Position numbers and translations under genes: made by a program | NCBI RefSeq assembly: GCF_003121405.1 | Contig: NZ_QBUY01000001.1 | Location: 203,448 to 267,447, forward strand | Direction of reading: 5' to 3' | DNA from: Paraburkholderia sp. C35 | GTDB lineage: Bacteria; Pseudomonadota; Gammaproteobacteria; Burkholderiales; Burkholderiaceae | DNA: 64,000 bases | Notes under the pieces: generated by a model | The model's database searches: none | Told to the model about the DNA's origin: nothing | What the model saw: only the letters and a program-made list of their open reading frames with translations | Part shown: positions 36,917 to 45,038 of the stretch, piece by piece | How the letters are laid out: each line of letters opens with the position of its first letter | Position numbering within the stretch: the stretch's first letter is position 1

Positions 36917-37522
36917 TTAGGGCGCGGGGTGTTGCGTCGTGATCATCGACTCACGGTCACAGAAACGCGCGTGCCATGCGGCGAGCGCTGCGTGCTTGCG
37001 CCAGCCTTCATCGGGAAAGCGCAGGTCGAGATACGAGAGCGCGCACGCAATCGAGATCGTGCCGATATCGACGCGCTCGCCGAAAGCGGGCACCCATGAT
37101 TCCAGTTGCGCGAGCGTCGACACGATCTTCTCGTGCTGACCGTCGAACCACGGCTGATAACGCAGGCCATCGGGACGTATCACCTGTTCGTAGCGCATCA
37201 GCAGCGCCGCTTCGATCATGCCGTCGGCGAGCGCCTGTTCGCGCAGACTCTGCCAGCGCGCTGCGCCGTTCGCAGGGAAAAGCCGCGGCTGTGCAGCCGT
37301 TGCGTCGAGGTATTCGCAGATCACGCGGCTGTCGTAGAGCACATTGCCGTCGTCGGCGAAACAGGTCGGCACCTTGCCGAGCGGATTGATCGCGACGATG
37401 GTCTGATCGCGCGTCACCGGGTGCGCGGAGCTGGGCAGACGCTCGACGTCAATGCCGAGTTCAGCGGCGCACACCAGTACCTTGCGTACGAAGGGAGAAA
37501 AAGGCGAGTAATAGACTTGCAT
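36917..37522 (-). CDS. Glutathione S-transferase family protein
   Basis: A 201-residue cytosolic GST: thioredoxin-like N-domain starting MQVYYSPFSPFVRKVLVCAAELG (the Ser of SPFSP is in the usual catalytic position), the cis-Pro region NPLGKVPTCF, the DSRVICEYLD glutathione-gamma-Glu site near residue 65, and an all-helical C-domain with the conserved N-cap region SIACALSYLDLRFPDE. It would conjugate or isomerise an electrophilic intermediate. It follows the SDR gene by 27 bases in the catabolic operon. Confidence 0.9.
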   Translation of the reverse strand: MQVYYSPFSPFVRKVLVCAAELGIDVERLPSSAHPVTRDQTIVAINPLGKVPTCFADDGNVLYDSRVICEYLDATAAQPRLFPANGAARWQSLREQALADGMIEAALLMRYEQVIRPDGLRYQPWFDGQHEKIVSTLAQLESWVPAFGERVDIGTISIACALSYLDLRFPDEGWRKHAALAAWHARFCDRESMITTQHPAP

Positions 37523-37549
37523 GAATGCGGTTCTCGAATAGTTGTGGGT

Positions 37550-38365
37550 TCAGCGCTGATGCAGCGCGTAATCGGCACCGTGGCGATGCGTCAGATAACC
37601 GGCCGTCAAACCACCGTCGATATCGAGCACCGTGCCCGTCACATACGACGCGGCATCCGACAGCAAAAAAGCGATGCCTTGCGCGACCTCTTCCACCTGC
37701 GCAAAGCGGCCGAGCGGCGTGCGATCCAGCATCACGTCTTCGCGGAAGTGATCGGGTACGCCGACGGTCAGCATCGGCGTATCGACGCCATTCGGCGCGA
37801 CGGCATTCACGCGCACGCCGCGATTGCCCCATTCGCTCGCGAGACTCTTGACGCGGCCGCCGAGACCCCACTTCGATGCCGCGTAATTCGCGCGCCCCGG
37901 CTGTCCACCCCTGGCCGTGATCGACGCGAGACACACGATGCTGCCGCGTCCACGCGGCAGCATCGCCGACGCGGTCGCCTTGCAGGTCAGAAACGTGCCG
38001 CGCAGATTGATATCGAGTACGAGGTCCCACTGTTCGGCGCTCATCGCTTCGGCGGGTGCGCTGCGTGCGAGTCCTGCGCACGGCACGACATCCGTAATGG
38101 CGCCGAGCGTCGCTTCCGTCTCGGCGACGAATGCCTGTTGCGCCGCTTCGTCGCGCACGTCGAGTACGGCGCCGAGAAAGCGCGCGTCGGGCCCCAGGCT
38201 GTCGTGCAAGGCCGCGAGTCCCGCTGCGTTCTGGTCGGCGGCTGCGATTGCGACGCCTTGCGCGGCCAGCAGACGGCACACGGCTGCGCCGATGCCGCTC
38301 GCGGCGCCCGTCACGAATGCGACGCGTGGCAGCGCCTGAGGTTGATTCAAACTATGTTGCGTCAT
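37550..38365 (-). CDS. SDR family oxidoreductase
   Basis: A 271-residue classical SDR. TGAASGIG near residue 20, the AG part of the NNAG motif as PCAGLA near 95, the Ser of LASITARGG near 148 and YAASK near 161 give a full catalytic set apart from the unusual replacement of NN. The ATG at 38365 overlaps the stop of the flavoprotein gene (ATGA), so the two are coupled. Probably oxidises or reduces a ring or side-chain alcohol of the island's substrate. Confidence 0.9.
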   Translation of the reverse strand: MTQHSLNQPQALPRVAFVTGAASGIGAAVCRLLAAQGVAIAAADQNAAGLAALHDSLGPDARFLGAVLDVRDEAAQQAFVAETEATLGAITDVVPCAGLARSAPAEAMSAEQWDLVLDINLRGTFLTCKATASAMLPRGRGSIVCLASITARGGQPGRANYAASKWGLGGRVKSLASEWGNRGVRVNAVAPNGVDTPMLTVGVPDHFREDVMLDRTPLGRFAQVEEVAQGIAFLLSDAASYVTGTVLDIDGGLTAGYLTHRHGADYALHQR

Positions 38366-40068
38366 GCCAGCGCCTCCCGACGCACCGTTTCGTTTTCGCT
38401 GATCGTGATGCCGGCGATATAGCCGAACGTCAACGCGGGGCCGAGCGTGATGCCCGCTGCCGGATACGTGCCGCCCATGATCGAGTTCATGTCGTTGCCG
38501 CACGCGTAGAGACCTGGAATCGGCATGCCATCCGCGCCCGTCACGCGCGACTTCGCATCCACATCGATACCCGTCGCGCTGCCGATGTCGCCCGGCGTGA
38601 TCTGCACGGCGTAGAACGGCCCGTCGGTGATCGGGCCGAGACAGGCATTGGGCTTGTTCGATGCATCGCCGAGATAACGGTCGTATGCGGACAGGCCACG
38701 GCCGAAGTCGAGATCCTCGCCGCTTGCTGCCGCCCGATTCATGCGCGCTACGGAGTCGGCAAGCGCATCGGCGGGCACGCCGATCAGGCTGGCCAGCGCG
38801 GCCACCGTCGGCGCACGTTTCAGATATCCAGAACGCAGGAAGCGATCCAGCGACGCAGTATGGGGCCGCACGAGACCCATGCCATAGCGCTTGAGGAACG
38901 TGCTGTCGCAGATCAGCCATGCGGGAATGCACGGCGTCTTCTCATGCTCGCGATGCATCGACGTGACGAACTCGTGATACGACGACGCCTCGTTTGCAAA
39001 GCGCCGCCCCGCAGCGTTGATGGCCATGATGCCGGGCTTCTGACGATCGGTGACGAGGTGCGGAAAGACCGTTTCCGCGCCGTTCGCATCACGCAGGATC
39101 GACCCCGGCGTCCAGAACGCCGCACCGACATTGCCTGTCGCGAGACGCGCACCGAGACGCATGGCAAGGCGAGCGCCGTCGCCGCTATTGCTGACAGGCG
39201 ACATCGAACGATGGATGTCGGCGTGCGGAACCAGCATCTTGCGCAGCTTCAGATCTTGCGGAATACCACCCGTGGCGAGCACGACTGCACGGCGCGCCTT
39301 CACGTCGACGAGTTTGCCGTGCTGGCGGACACGTACGCCCGTCACGCGATCGCTTTCATACAACAATGCTTCGACATCGGCTTCGCGTTCGAGCGCGATC
39401 TTCGCGTCGACAGCGGACTTCAGCAGGCGTGCGGCAAGTGCATTGCCGAGCAGCAGACGCGTGCCGCGCGGCCACTTCAGACGATCCATCGCGTAACGGC
39501 CGATCAGCGCGAGCGAATGGCGCAGCGACGCCACGTTTCGATGCATCGACAGCAACGCGTCGATGTCCTTGCGGTTCACCATCATCCCGCCGAGCGCGAG
39601 GAAGCTATGCAGCGGCCGGCGCAGCGCGCCGAACAGCGGACCGAGCTTGCGGCCATCGAACGGCGCGGGGTCGATCGTGCGTCCGCCCTGCGAGGCGCCT
39701 TCACGCTCCGGCTGATAATCCGGCGACACGGGACGCGCGATGAAGTGCACGTCCGTGTTCGCTTCCATGAAGCGCACCATGTCCGGACCGTGCGTCAGAA
39801 ACGCGTCGATCATGTCGGGCCGCAGCGCGGCGCCGACTGTCGCTTGCAGATATTCGATTGCCCGCTCGCGCGAGTCGTCTTGGCCGACGCCCTTCATGTG
39901 CATGTTCTGCGGAATCCACACCGCACCGCCCGACACGGCCGTCGATCCGCCGAAGTATTCCGTCTTCTCCAGCACGAGCACCGATAACCCGCGCGCCTTG
40001 CATGTGAGCGCCGCGCTCAGGCCACCTGCGCCCGAGCCGACCACGATCACGTCGTATTCGCTATCCAT
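38362..40068 (-). CDS. FAD-dependent oxidoreductase, 3-ketosteroid-dehydrogenase-like
   Basis: A 568-residue flavoprotein of the fumarate reductase/3-ketosteroid delta1-dehydrogenase superfamily. The FAD motif VIVVGSGAGGLSAALTCKA is at the N-terminus with VLEKTEYFGGSTAVSGGAVW near residue 35, and the C-terminal cap has YACGNDMNSIMGGTYPAAG and LGPALTFGYIAG near 535-560. Members introduce double bonds next to carbonyl groups. The start ATG at 40068 follows GGGGAA. It lies between two SDR genes in the operon, so a cyclic ketone or alcohol substrate is plausible; identity as a true KstD is not shown. Confidence 0.88.
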   Translation of the reverse strand: MDSEYDVIVVGSGAGGLSAALTCKARGLSVLVLEKTEYFGGSTAVSGGAVWIPQNMHMKGVGQDDSRERAIEYLQATVGAALRPDMIDAFLTHGPDMVRFMEANTDVHFIARPVSPDYQPEREGASQGGRTIDPAPFDGRKLGPLFGALRRPLHSFLALGGMMVNRKDIDALLSMHRNVASLRHSLALIGRYAMDRLKWPRGTRLLLGNALAARLLKSAVDAKIALEREADVEALLYESDRVTGVRVRQHGKLVDVKARRAVVLATGGIPQDLKLRKMLVPHADIHRSMSPVSNSGDGARLAMRLGARLATGNVGAAFWTPGSILRDANGAETVFPHLVTDRQKPGIMAINAAGRRFANEASSYHEFVTSMHREHEKTPCIPAWLICDSTFLKRYGMGLVRPHTASLDRFLRSGYLKRAPTVAALASLIGVPADALADSVARMNRAAASGEDLDFGRGLSAYDRYLGDASNKPNACLGPITDGPFYAVQITPGDIGSATGIDVDAKSRVTGADGMPIPGLYACGNDMNSIMGGTYPAAGITLGPALTFGYIAGITISENETVRREALA

Positions 40069-40122
40069 GAGTATTCCCCGTTGCACGGGCGCGCCCTTTA
40101 CGCCGCGCCCGTAGCGTTCCTG

Positions 40123-40899
40123 TTACTGCATCCGGTAGCCGCCGTTGACGTCGATCGTCGTGCCCGTCTGGTAGCTCGCGCCTTCCGAGACCAGGTACGC
40201 GACGGCGTCGGCAACGTCTTCCGGCAAGCCGATACGGCCCAGCGGAATCGCCGCTGCCGCTTCGCTGTCGCGCTCCTGTGACAGCGACTGGCGCAGCATC
40301 GGCGCGTCGATCAGGCCCGGCGCGACCGAGTTGACGGTCACGCCCTGCAGCGCGAGTTCGCGCGCCAGCGCCTTCGTAAAGCCGATCACGGCCGCCTTGC
40401 TGGCGATGTACGCAGCATTCGACCGGTAGCCGCCCAACTGCGCCGTCACCGACGAAATCGTCACGACGCGGCCAAACGAGCGGCCTTCGGGCAGACGACG
40501 GGCGAATTCGCGGCAGGTCAGAAAGCAGCCCGTCTGATTGATCGTGACCGTGCGCTGCCAGTCGGCGAGCGAGATCTCGGTGATCAGCGGACGCTGGCCG
40601 TCCGGCTTGAAGAACAGCACGCCCGCGCCTGCCACGAGAACCTCCGGGCGGCCCGCTGCTTCTGTCACGTGGTCGAACGCGCGCTGCACGGAGACTTCGT
40701 CGGATACGTCGATGGCAAGGCCGAGATGGCCGTCGCCGGGCAGCGAAGCGGCGACGCGCGCCGCGGCGGCGGCATCCAGATCGGCAACGGCCACACGATG
40801 ACCCGCGTCGGCCAGATAGCGGCAGATCGAGGCACCGATGCCGCCCGCGCCTCCCGTGACGAGCGCAGTGTGACTAGCGGAGGCTGGCGTGTGATTCAT
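40123..40899 (-). CDS. SDR family oxidoreductase
   Basis: A 258-residue classical SDR starting at the ATG at 40899 (MNHTPASASHTALVTGG). TGGAGGIG near residue 16, AGAG in place of NNAG near 92, the catalytic Ser in TISSVTA near 150 and YIASK near 164. The C-terminal YQTGTTIDVNGG is the usual family ending. It is 54 bases upstream of the flavoprotein gene and downstream of the MFS gene on the same strand. Confidence 0.9.
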   Translation of the reverse strand: MNHTPASASHTALVTGGAGGIGASICRYLADAGHRVAVADLDAAAAARVAASLPGDGHLGLAIDVSDEVSVQRAFDHVTEAAGRPEVLVAGAGVLFFKPDGQRPLITEISLADWQRTVTINQTGCFLTCREFARRLPEGRSFGRVVTISSVTAQLGGYRSNAAYIASKAAVIGFTKALARELALQGVTVNSVAPGLIDAPMLRQSLSQERDSEAAAAIPLGRIGLPEDVADAVAYLVSEGASYQTGTTIDVNGGYRMQ

Positions 40900-40951
40900 G
40901 GTTGTTTCTCTTGAGTGCTCGTTGATAGGGGCGCCTGGGTCGGTGCGCGCA

Positions 40952-42277
40952 TCAGGCCGCAACCGAGCGGGCGCGCGTCATGTCGCGATGACGCTGATAG
41001 GCGGGCAGCAACAGCAGCAGCGCGATGGCACCGATCAGCACGAAGCCGCCCATCGTCGCGATCGCCACCTTGAAACTGCCGCTCGTCTGCGTGAGCCAGC
41101 CGATGATGGCGGGACCGAAGAAGCCGCCCAGATTCGCCACGGCATTGACGAAGGCAAGCGCGGCGGCGGCAGCCGTGCCGCTGTAGAACATCGTCGGCAG
41201 GGTCCAGTAGGCGGGCATGCAGGCAGAGAGGCCGATCATCGCGACACAGAAGCCGGACATCGCGATTGCGGGACTATCGAGATTGCTCGCGGCGACCACG
41301 AACGCGACACAGGCCAGCAGCAGCGGATAGATCACGTCGGACAGACGCATCGCCCGGCGGCGGCAACGGCGCGCCCACAACAGCATCGCGATCGCACCGA
41401 GCAGGTTCGGCAGCGCGCTCAGCAGACCGACCTGCAGCGTCGTCACGTGGAAGGTCTTGATGATCTGCGGCAGCCAGAAGCCCGCGCCGTAGAAACCGAT
41501 CACGAAGCACACGCCCGTGAAGGTCACCACCAGCGTGCGCCAGTCGCACAGCGTCTTGAACACATGCGCGGCGCTATGCGGATCTCCGTGCGCGCGGTCT
41601 TCTTCCTGCTCGCGGTCGATCTTCGCCTGCAGCCAGTCACGCTCGGTGGGCGTCAGCCAGCGCGCCTGCGACGGGCGTTCGAGCAGCACGCGCCACGTGA
41701 CGATGCCGAGGATCACGGCGGGAATGCCTTCGACCACGAACAGCCAGCGCCAGCCCGGAATGCCCGCGACGCCGTCGAAGGCCTGCAGGATCAGCGACGA
41801 CACCGGCCCACCGATAGCCGCCGCGATCGGCAGCGACATCATGAAGCGCGCGATGATCTGCGTGCGGTGTTCGCGCGGGAACCAGAAGGTCAGGAAGAAC
41901 AGCACGCCCGGAAAGAAGCCTGCTTCGCTGATGCCGAGCAGAAAGCGCACGAGGTAGAACGAGTTCGGGCCGGTGATCAGCGAGGTCGCGAGCGTCACGA
42001 GGCCCCAGACGATCATGATGCGCGCGAGCCAGACCCGCGCGCCGAAACGCACCATCATCAGATTGCTGGGCACCTCGAACGGCAGCATGCCGATGAAGAA
42101 GATACCGGCGCCGAGCCCGTACATCGCGGGCGTGAGGCCGATTTCATGGTTCATCTGCAAGGCCGCGAAGCCGACGTTGGTGCGGTCGATATAACTGACG
42201 ATGTACAGCAGAAACAGAAATGGAATCAGTCGCCACGCTGTCTTCTTGAGGACGGCGGCTTCTTCGATTGCGTTCAT
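40952..42277 (-). CDS. MFS transporter, anion:cation symporter type
   Basis: A 441-residue inner-membrane carrier with 12 predicted helices. IPFLFLLYIVSYIDRTNVGFAALQM at the N-terminus is the hallmark of the ACS family (tartrate, phthalate, glucarate, 4-hydroxyphenylacetate carriers), with FEVPSNLMMVRFGARVWLARI as the loop 2-3 motif. The ATG at 42277 is preferred: upstream codons would add a polar extension. It probably imports the acid form of the island's substrate. Confidence 0.92.
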   Translation of the reverse strand: MNAIEEAAVLKKTAWRLIPFLFLLYIVSYIDRTNVGFAALQMNHEIGLTPAMYGLGAGIFFIGMLPFEVPSNLMMVRFGARVWLARIMIVWGLVTLATSLITGPNSFYLVRFLLGISEAGFFPGVLFFLTFWFPREHRTQIIARFMMSLPIAAAIGGPVSSLILQAFDGVAGIPGWRWLFVVEGIPAVILGIVTWRVLLERPSQARWLTPTERDWLQAKIDREQEEDRAHGDPHSAAHVFKTLCDWRTLVVTFTGVCFVIGFYGAGFWLPQIIKTFHVTTLQVGLLSALPNLLGAIAMLLWARRCRRRAMRLSDVIYPLLLACVAFVVAASNLDSPAIAMSGFCVAMIGLSACMPAYWTLPTMFYSGTAAAAALAFVNAVANLGGFFGPAIIGWLTQTSGSFKVAIATMGGFVLIGAIALLLLLPAYQRHRDMTRARSVAA

Positions 42278-42356
42278 GGGCGTCTCCTTGCGGCGCGGCT
42301 CGTACCGGCTGCGCCATGTTGTCGTTGAGCGTGTGGTTGGTATGTGTGTTGCCGTA

Positions 42357-43118
42357 TCAGAGCGCGGCGGTGCCGCCCAGCGATTTACCGCCATCGACCA
42401 TCAGGATCTGGCCGGTGATGAAATCGGTTTGCGGCGAAGCCAGAAATGCGACCGCATTCGCGATGTCTTCAGGGCGCGCGGCGCGGCCCGTCGGCTGCAA
42501 CGCGAGCTGCGCGGCGCGGCGTTCGGGCGTGAGCGCCTGAAGCATCGGCGTATCGACCAGACCGGGCGCCACTGCGTTGACCAGAATGCCCTGCCCGAGC
42601 AACTCCATCGCCATCGCGCGCGTCAAGCCAACCACGGCAGCTTTCGCCGCTACGTAATGCGCATGATTGCGCGCGCCGAGATACGCACGCGACGCGATAT
42701 TCACGATCTTGCCACCCGACGGCAGCCGCGTGGCCGCGTGTTGCGACAGGCGAAACAGCGCCACCACATTCAGATCGTAGTGACGGTTGAAGTCGTCGGC
42801 GCTCAGATCCATGAAGGCGCGCTCGTCGAACACGCCCGCGTTGTTGATCACGGCGTCCACGCGCGGCAGCCGGGCGACAAAGCTGCTCACCGACTGCTCG
42901 TCGCGCAGGTCGACCACGGCGCCTTCCGCCGAGCCGCCCGCTTCCTGCACGCTCGTGATCACGCTATCGAGCGCCTTGCCGGAGATATCGACGGCGGCGA
43001 CGTGGAATCCGTCTGCGGCGAGGCGCCGCGTGAGCGCGGCGCCGATGCCGCCTCCTGCGCCTGTGACGATGGCGACGGGCTTCGACTGGCCGACCGGCTT
43101 GTTTCGTTGGGTTTGCAT
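42357..43118 (-). CDS. SDR family oxidoreductase
   Basis: A 253-residue classical SDR: TGAGGGIG near residue 21, NNAG near 93, Ser in NIASRAYLG near 140 and YVAAK near 153, with the ending ITGQILMVDGG. It is the first gene of the minus-strand island, 79 bases before the MFS gene, directly behind a promoter holding the GCGTAA/TTACGC palindrome at 43134. It may catalyse the first oxidation step. Confidence 0.92.
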   Translation of the reverse strand: MQTQRNKPVGQSKPVAIVTGAGGGIGAALTRRLAADGFHVAAVDISGKALDSVITSVQEAGGSAEGAVVDLRDEQSVSSFVARLPRVDAVINNAGVFDERAFMDLSADDFNRHYDLNVVALFRLSQHAATRLPSGGKIVNIASRAYLGARNHAHYVAAKAAVVGLTRAMAMELLGQGILVNAVAPGLVDTPMLQALTPERRAAQLALQPTGRAARPEDIANAVAFLASPQTDFITGQILMVDGGKSLGGTAAL

Positions 43119-43752
43119 CTCTTCTCTCGTTTAGCGTAATTCGTTACGCAAAGCGTAAATTTACCATCAAACCGTGACAATGCGCAAAAACCCTGGCGAG
43201 CAGATGCTGGACCCGGCACGGCGAGCGCGCGGGTTCCAGATAGGGAGGGAGAGGATGCGATCCGGGGATTCGTACGGATCGGCAACGGATGGACGTGGGC
43301 CCGACGGGTGGATGAGCGTGGATTTAATTTATGCAGATCGCGTGAACATCTGCTCGAATGTATGCGCCCGTTACCGGCTGCGCTTACCAACGTTTCGGCA
43401 AGTACTTTTAACGGCAATTGCAAAACGAATTGTCAAATGAACATACTTGTGCGAATTGAAAAATCGAATGCAATCTGCGACCAGCGTTATAGAGAATAGG
43501 TATTGCAATGAATTGCAATAGTTAGCCGCCTCGGTTGACAAGCTTTCTTCTCAGGTAATCCGCGCGCCGATCTGAGAGAGATGCTTATCTGTTCTACGAC
43601 AGCACAAAGCATCATTTGGCAAAAAACCAAAAAGCATAAAATCGAATTTCCTCTAAATTTCTTACGAGATATTCCGTAATAGGCAATGCGTGCGCCGAGG
43701 AACCTGCATATGCAGGTGCGCCGCAAACTACAATATCTACGGAAAACAAAGA
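43119..43752. other. Long intergenic region
   Basis: About 630 bases between divergent genes. It contains the operator-like palindrome at 43134 near the SDR start. From about 43380 to the lipoprotein start it is noticeably richer in A and T than the coding sequence around it. I see no supported gene. Confidence 0.5.
43134..43158. promoter_or_regulatory. Probable IclR operator: palindrome plus third half-site
   Basis: GCGTAA-TTCG-TTACGC (43134-43149) is a perfect palindrome, followed after AAA by another GCGTAA (43153-43158). Two inverted copies plus one direct copy is the site layout known for PcaU/PobR-type IclR regulators. TTACGC repeats also precede the IclR gene at 35347. It begins 16 bases upstream of the SDR ATG. 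Confidence 0.6.
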
Positions 43753-44595
43753 ATGAAAACGAAATACACGGGAATGTCTATCGCGGCTACAGCCATCATG
43801 CTGGCAGCTTGTGGCGGTGGTGGCAGTGGCGGTTCAACGGGATCGTCGGCCGCAACGCAGACCACCTCCCCACCGCAAACAACCACAGTCGGTGACTGGA
43901 TCTATCAAGGCTCGGCGCCGACCATTACGGGCGTGAGCGGAACGGTCGCAGCCGTGTTCATACCCGACTCGTTGACGGGAAATAGCCTCACGGGGTCCAT
44001 GTTCAACGCAGCGAATGCCCCATTGAGCAGCCAGGTACAGCAAGCAAACTATGGTGGCGCGTTCACGACCCTCTCCGCCATCACCGGGCCCGCAATCTCG
44101 CTCACCAAGCACAGCACGATCGCCGATATCAACGGCGTGGGCGGCTACATTGCCATCGGCCGGTGGACGCATGGTTCGGACTCGAGCGGCGGAAACTACA
44201 CGGCAAATCAGGGCGCACATTACGCAGTAGGCTCGCCGCTCACGCTGACAGCGAGCGCGGGTAGCCTTTCCTGTACCAACCTGATGGCGACCTCACCCTC
44301 CTCTGCGACGGGCAGCGTCGCTCCGGGTTCGCTTGTGTCCGCATCGGCAACACTCGATCTGACGACCCTCAGCCTCGTGAATTTCAACGCAACGGTCACC
44401 ATCGGTTCGGATACTGCAGCGACCATCACGAAGGCAAGCGCGATGGCTGCAGGAACGTCGATGGGCGGCGGCGTCACGACCGCGTCGCAACCGATGGGCA
44501 ACGACATCACGAAGCCTCTGCTCGCCGTTGCGTACGGTGGGCATCTGCCCAACACAGGCGACGTGAACGGCCTCGTGGTGCTCTCCTGCCAGTAA
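43753..44595 (+). CDS. Gly/Ser/Thr-rich lipoprotein of unknown function
   Basis: A 280-residue lipoprotein starting at the ATG at 43753: signal sequence with lipobox LAAC (Cys at residue 20), then GGGGSGGSTGSS, a flexible Gly/Ser/Thr linker, and a mainly beta-looking domain. It ends in a Cys (LSCQ) and has another in LSCTNL near residue 178, which could pair. No family is recognised. It probably lies in the outer membrane or on the surface. It precedes the kinase/protease group on the same strand by 440 bases; whether it belongs to it is not clear. Confidence 0.8.
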   Translation: MKTKYTGMSIAATAIMLAACGGGGSGGSTGSSAATQTTSPPQTTTVGDWIYQGSAPTITGVSGTVAAVFIPDSLTGNSLTGSMFNAANAPLSSQVQQANYGGAFTTLSAITGPAISLTKHSTIADINGVGGYIAIGRWTHGSDSSGGNYTANQGAHYAVGSPLTLTASAGSLSCTNLMATSPSSATGSVAPGSLVSASATLDLTTLSLVNFNATVTIGSDTAATITKASAMAAGTSMGGGVTTASQPMGNDITKPLLAVAYGGHLPNTGDVNGLVVLSCQ

Positions 44596-45038
44596 TCGAC
44601 AACGCGCCCGCGAGGGCACCGCTTTAACCATTCAACGGTTGGGAAGGTTGCGCCAGCATCCATGGCGCGTTGTGCATGCCCACCATCTTTAGCGGCTGGG
44701 CATGCGCACATGAACATCCTTGGCCCGATCACGTGGAGTGTGCAACGCAGAAAAGCCGTACCCGGTTTTTCTGTTCATGCACATATCAATACGACGAATA
44801 GAGCCGCCAAACCCGAACCAATCATCTGCTCAAAACACTCACGATTGCTTTGGCGCGACGTACGCGTACCAAACACCTGCAGAAAACGGTTGCACATGCA
44901 AACTTAAAGGCGAGTGGGTCTTACCGAACATTACGCAATGATGCTGAACGGTAGCTTTTAGTTATCAGCGGCAAACACGCTCAAGTGCTTGCCCAACATA
45001 ACATGTGCCGCTCGCACAAGAATGTATTGGAGACCAGG
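44596..45038. other. Intergenic region before the FHA-protease gene
   Basis: About 440 bases without a supported gene. It has the hairpin at 44674-44705 and should contain the promoter of the gene group starting at 45039. Short frames here have no recognisable product. Confidence 0.5.
44674..44705. terminator. Hairpin after lipoprotein gene
   Basis: GCATGCCCA at 44674-44682 pairs with TGGGCATGC at 44697-44705 across a 14-base loop, 79 bases past the lipoprotein stop. There is no T run after it, so it is only a possible terminator. Confidence 0.4.

Noticed and set aside
38131..39987. 618-codon open frame antisense to the flavoprotein gene
   Set aside because: It is an effect of high GC and codon bias opposite a clear FAD enzyme; the product is Arg/His-rich and low in complexity with no family resemblance.
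40898..42328. 476-codon plus-strand frame opposite the MFS gene
   Set aside because: The product is rich in Arg, His, Gln and Glu and mirrors the hydrophobic codons of the transporter on the other strand.
42357..43118. Fatty-acid FabG role for the SDR
   Set aside because: The motifs fit SDRs in general, but it is inside an inducible catabolic operon without other fatty-acid genes.
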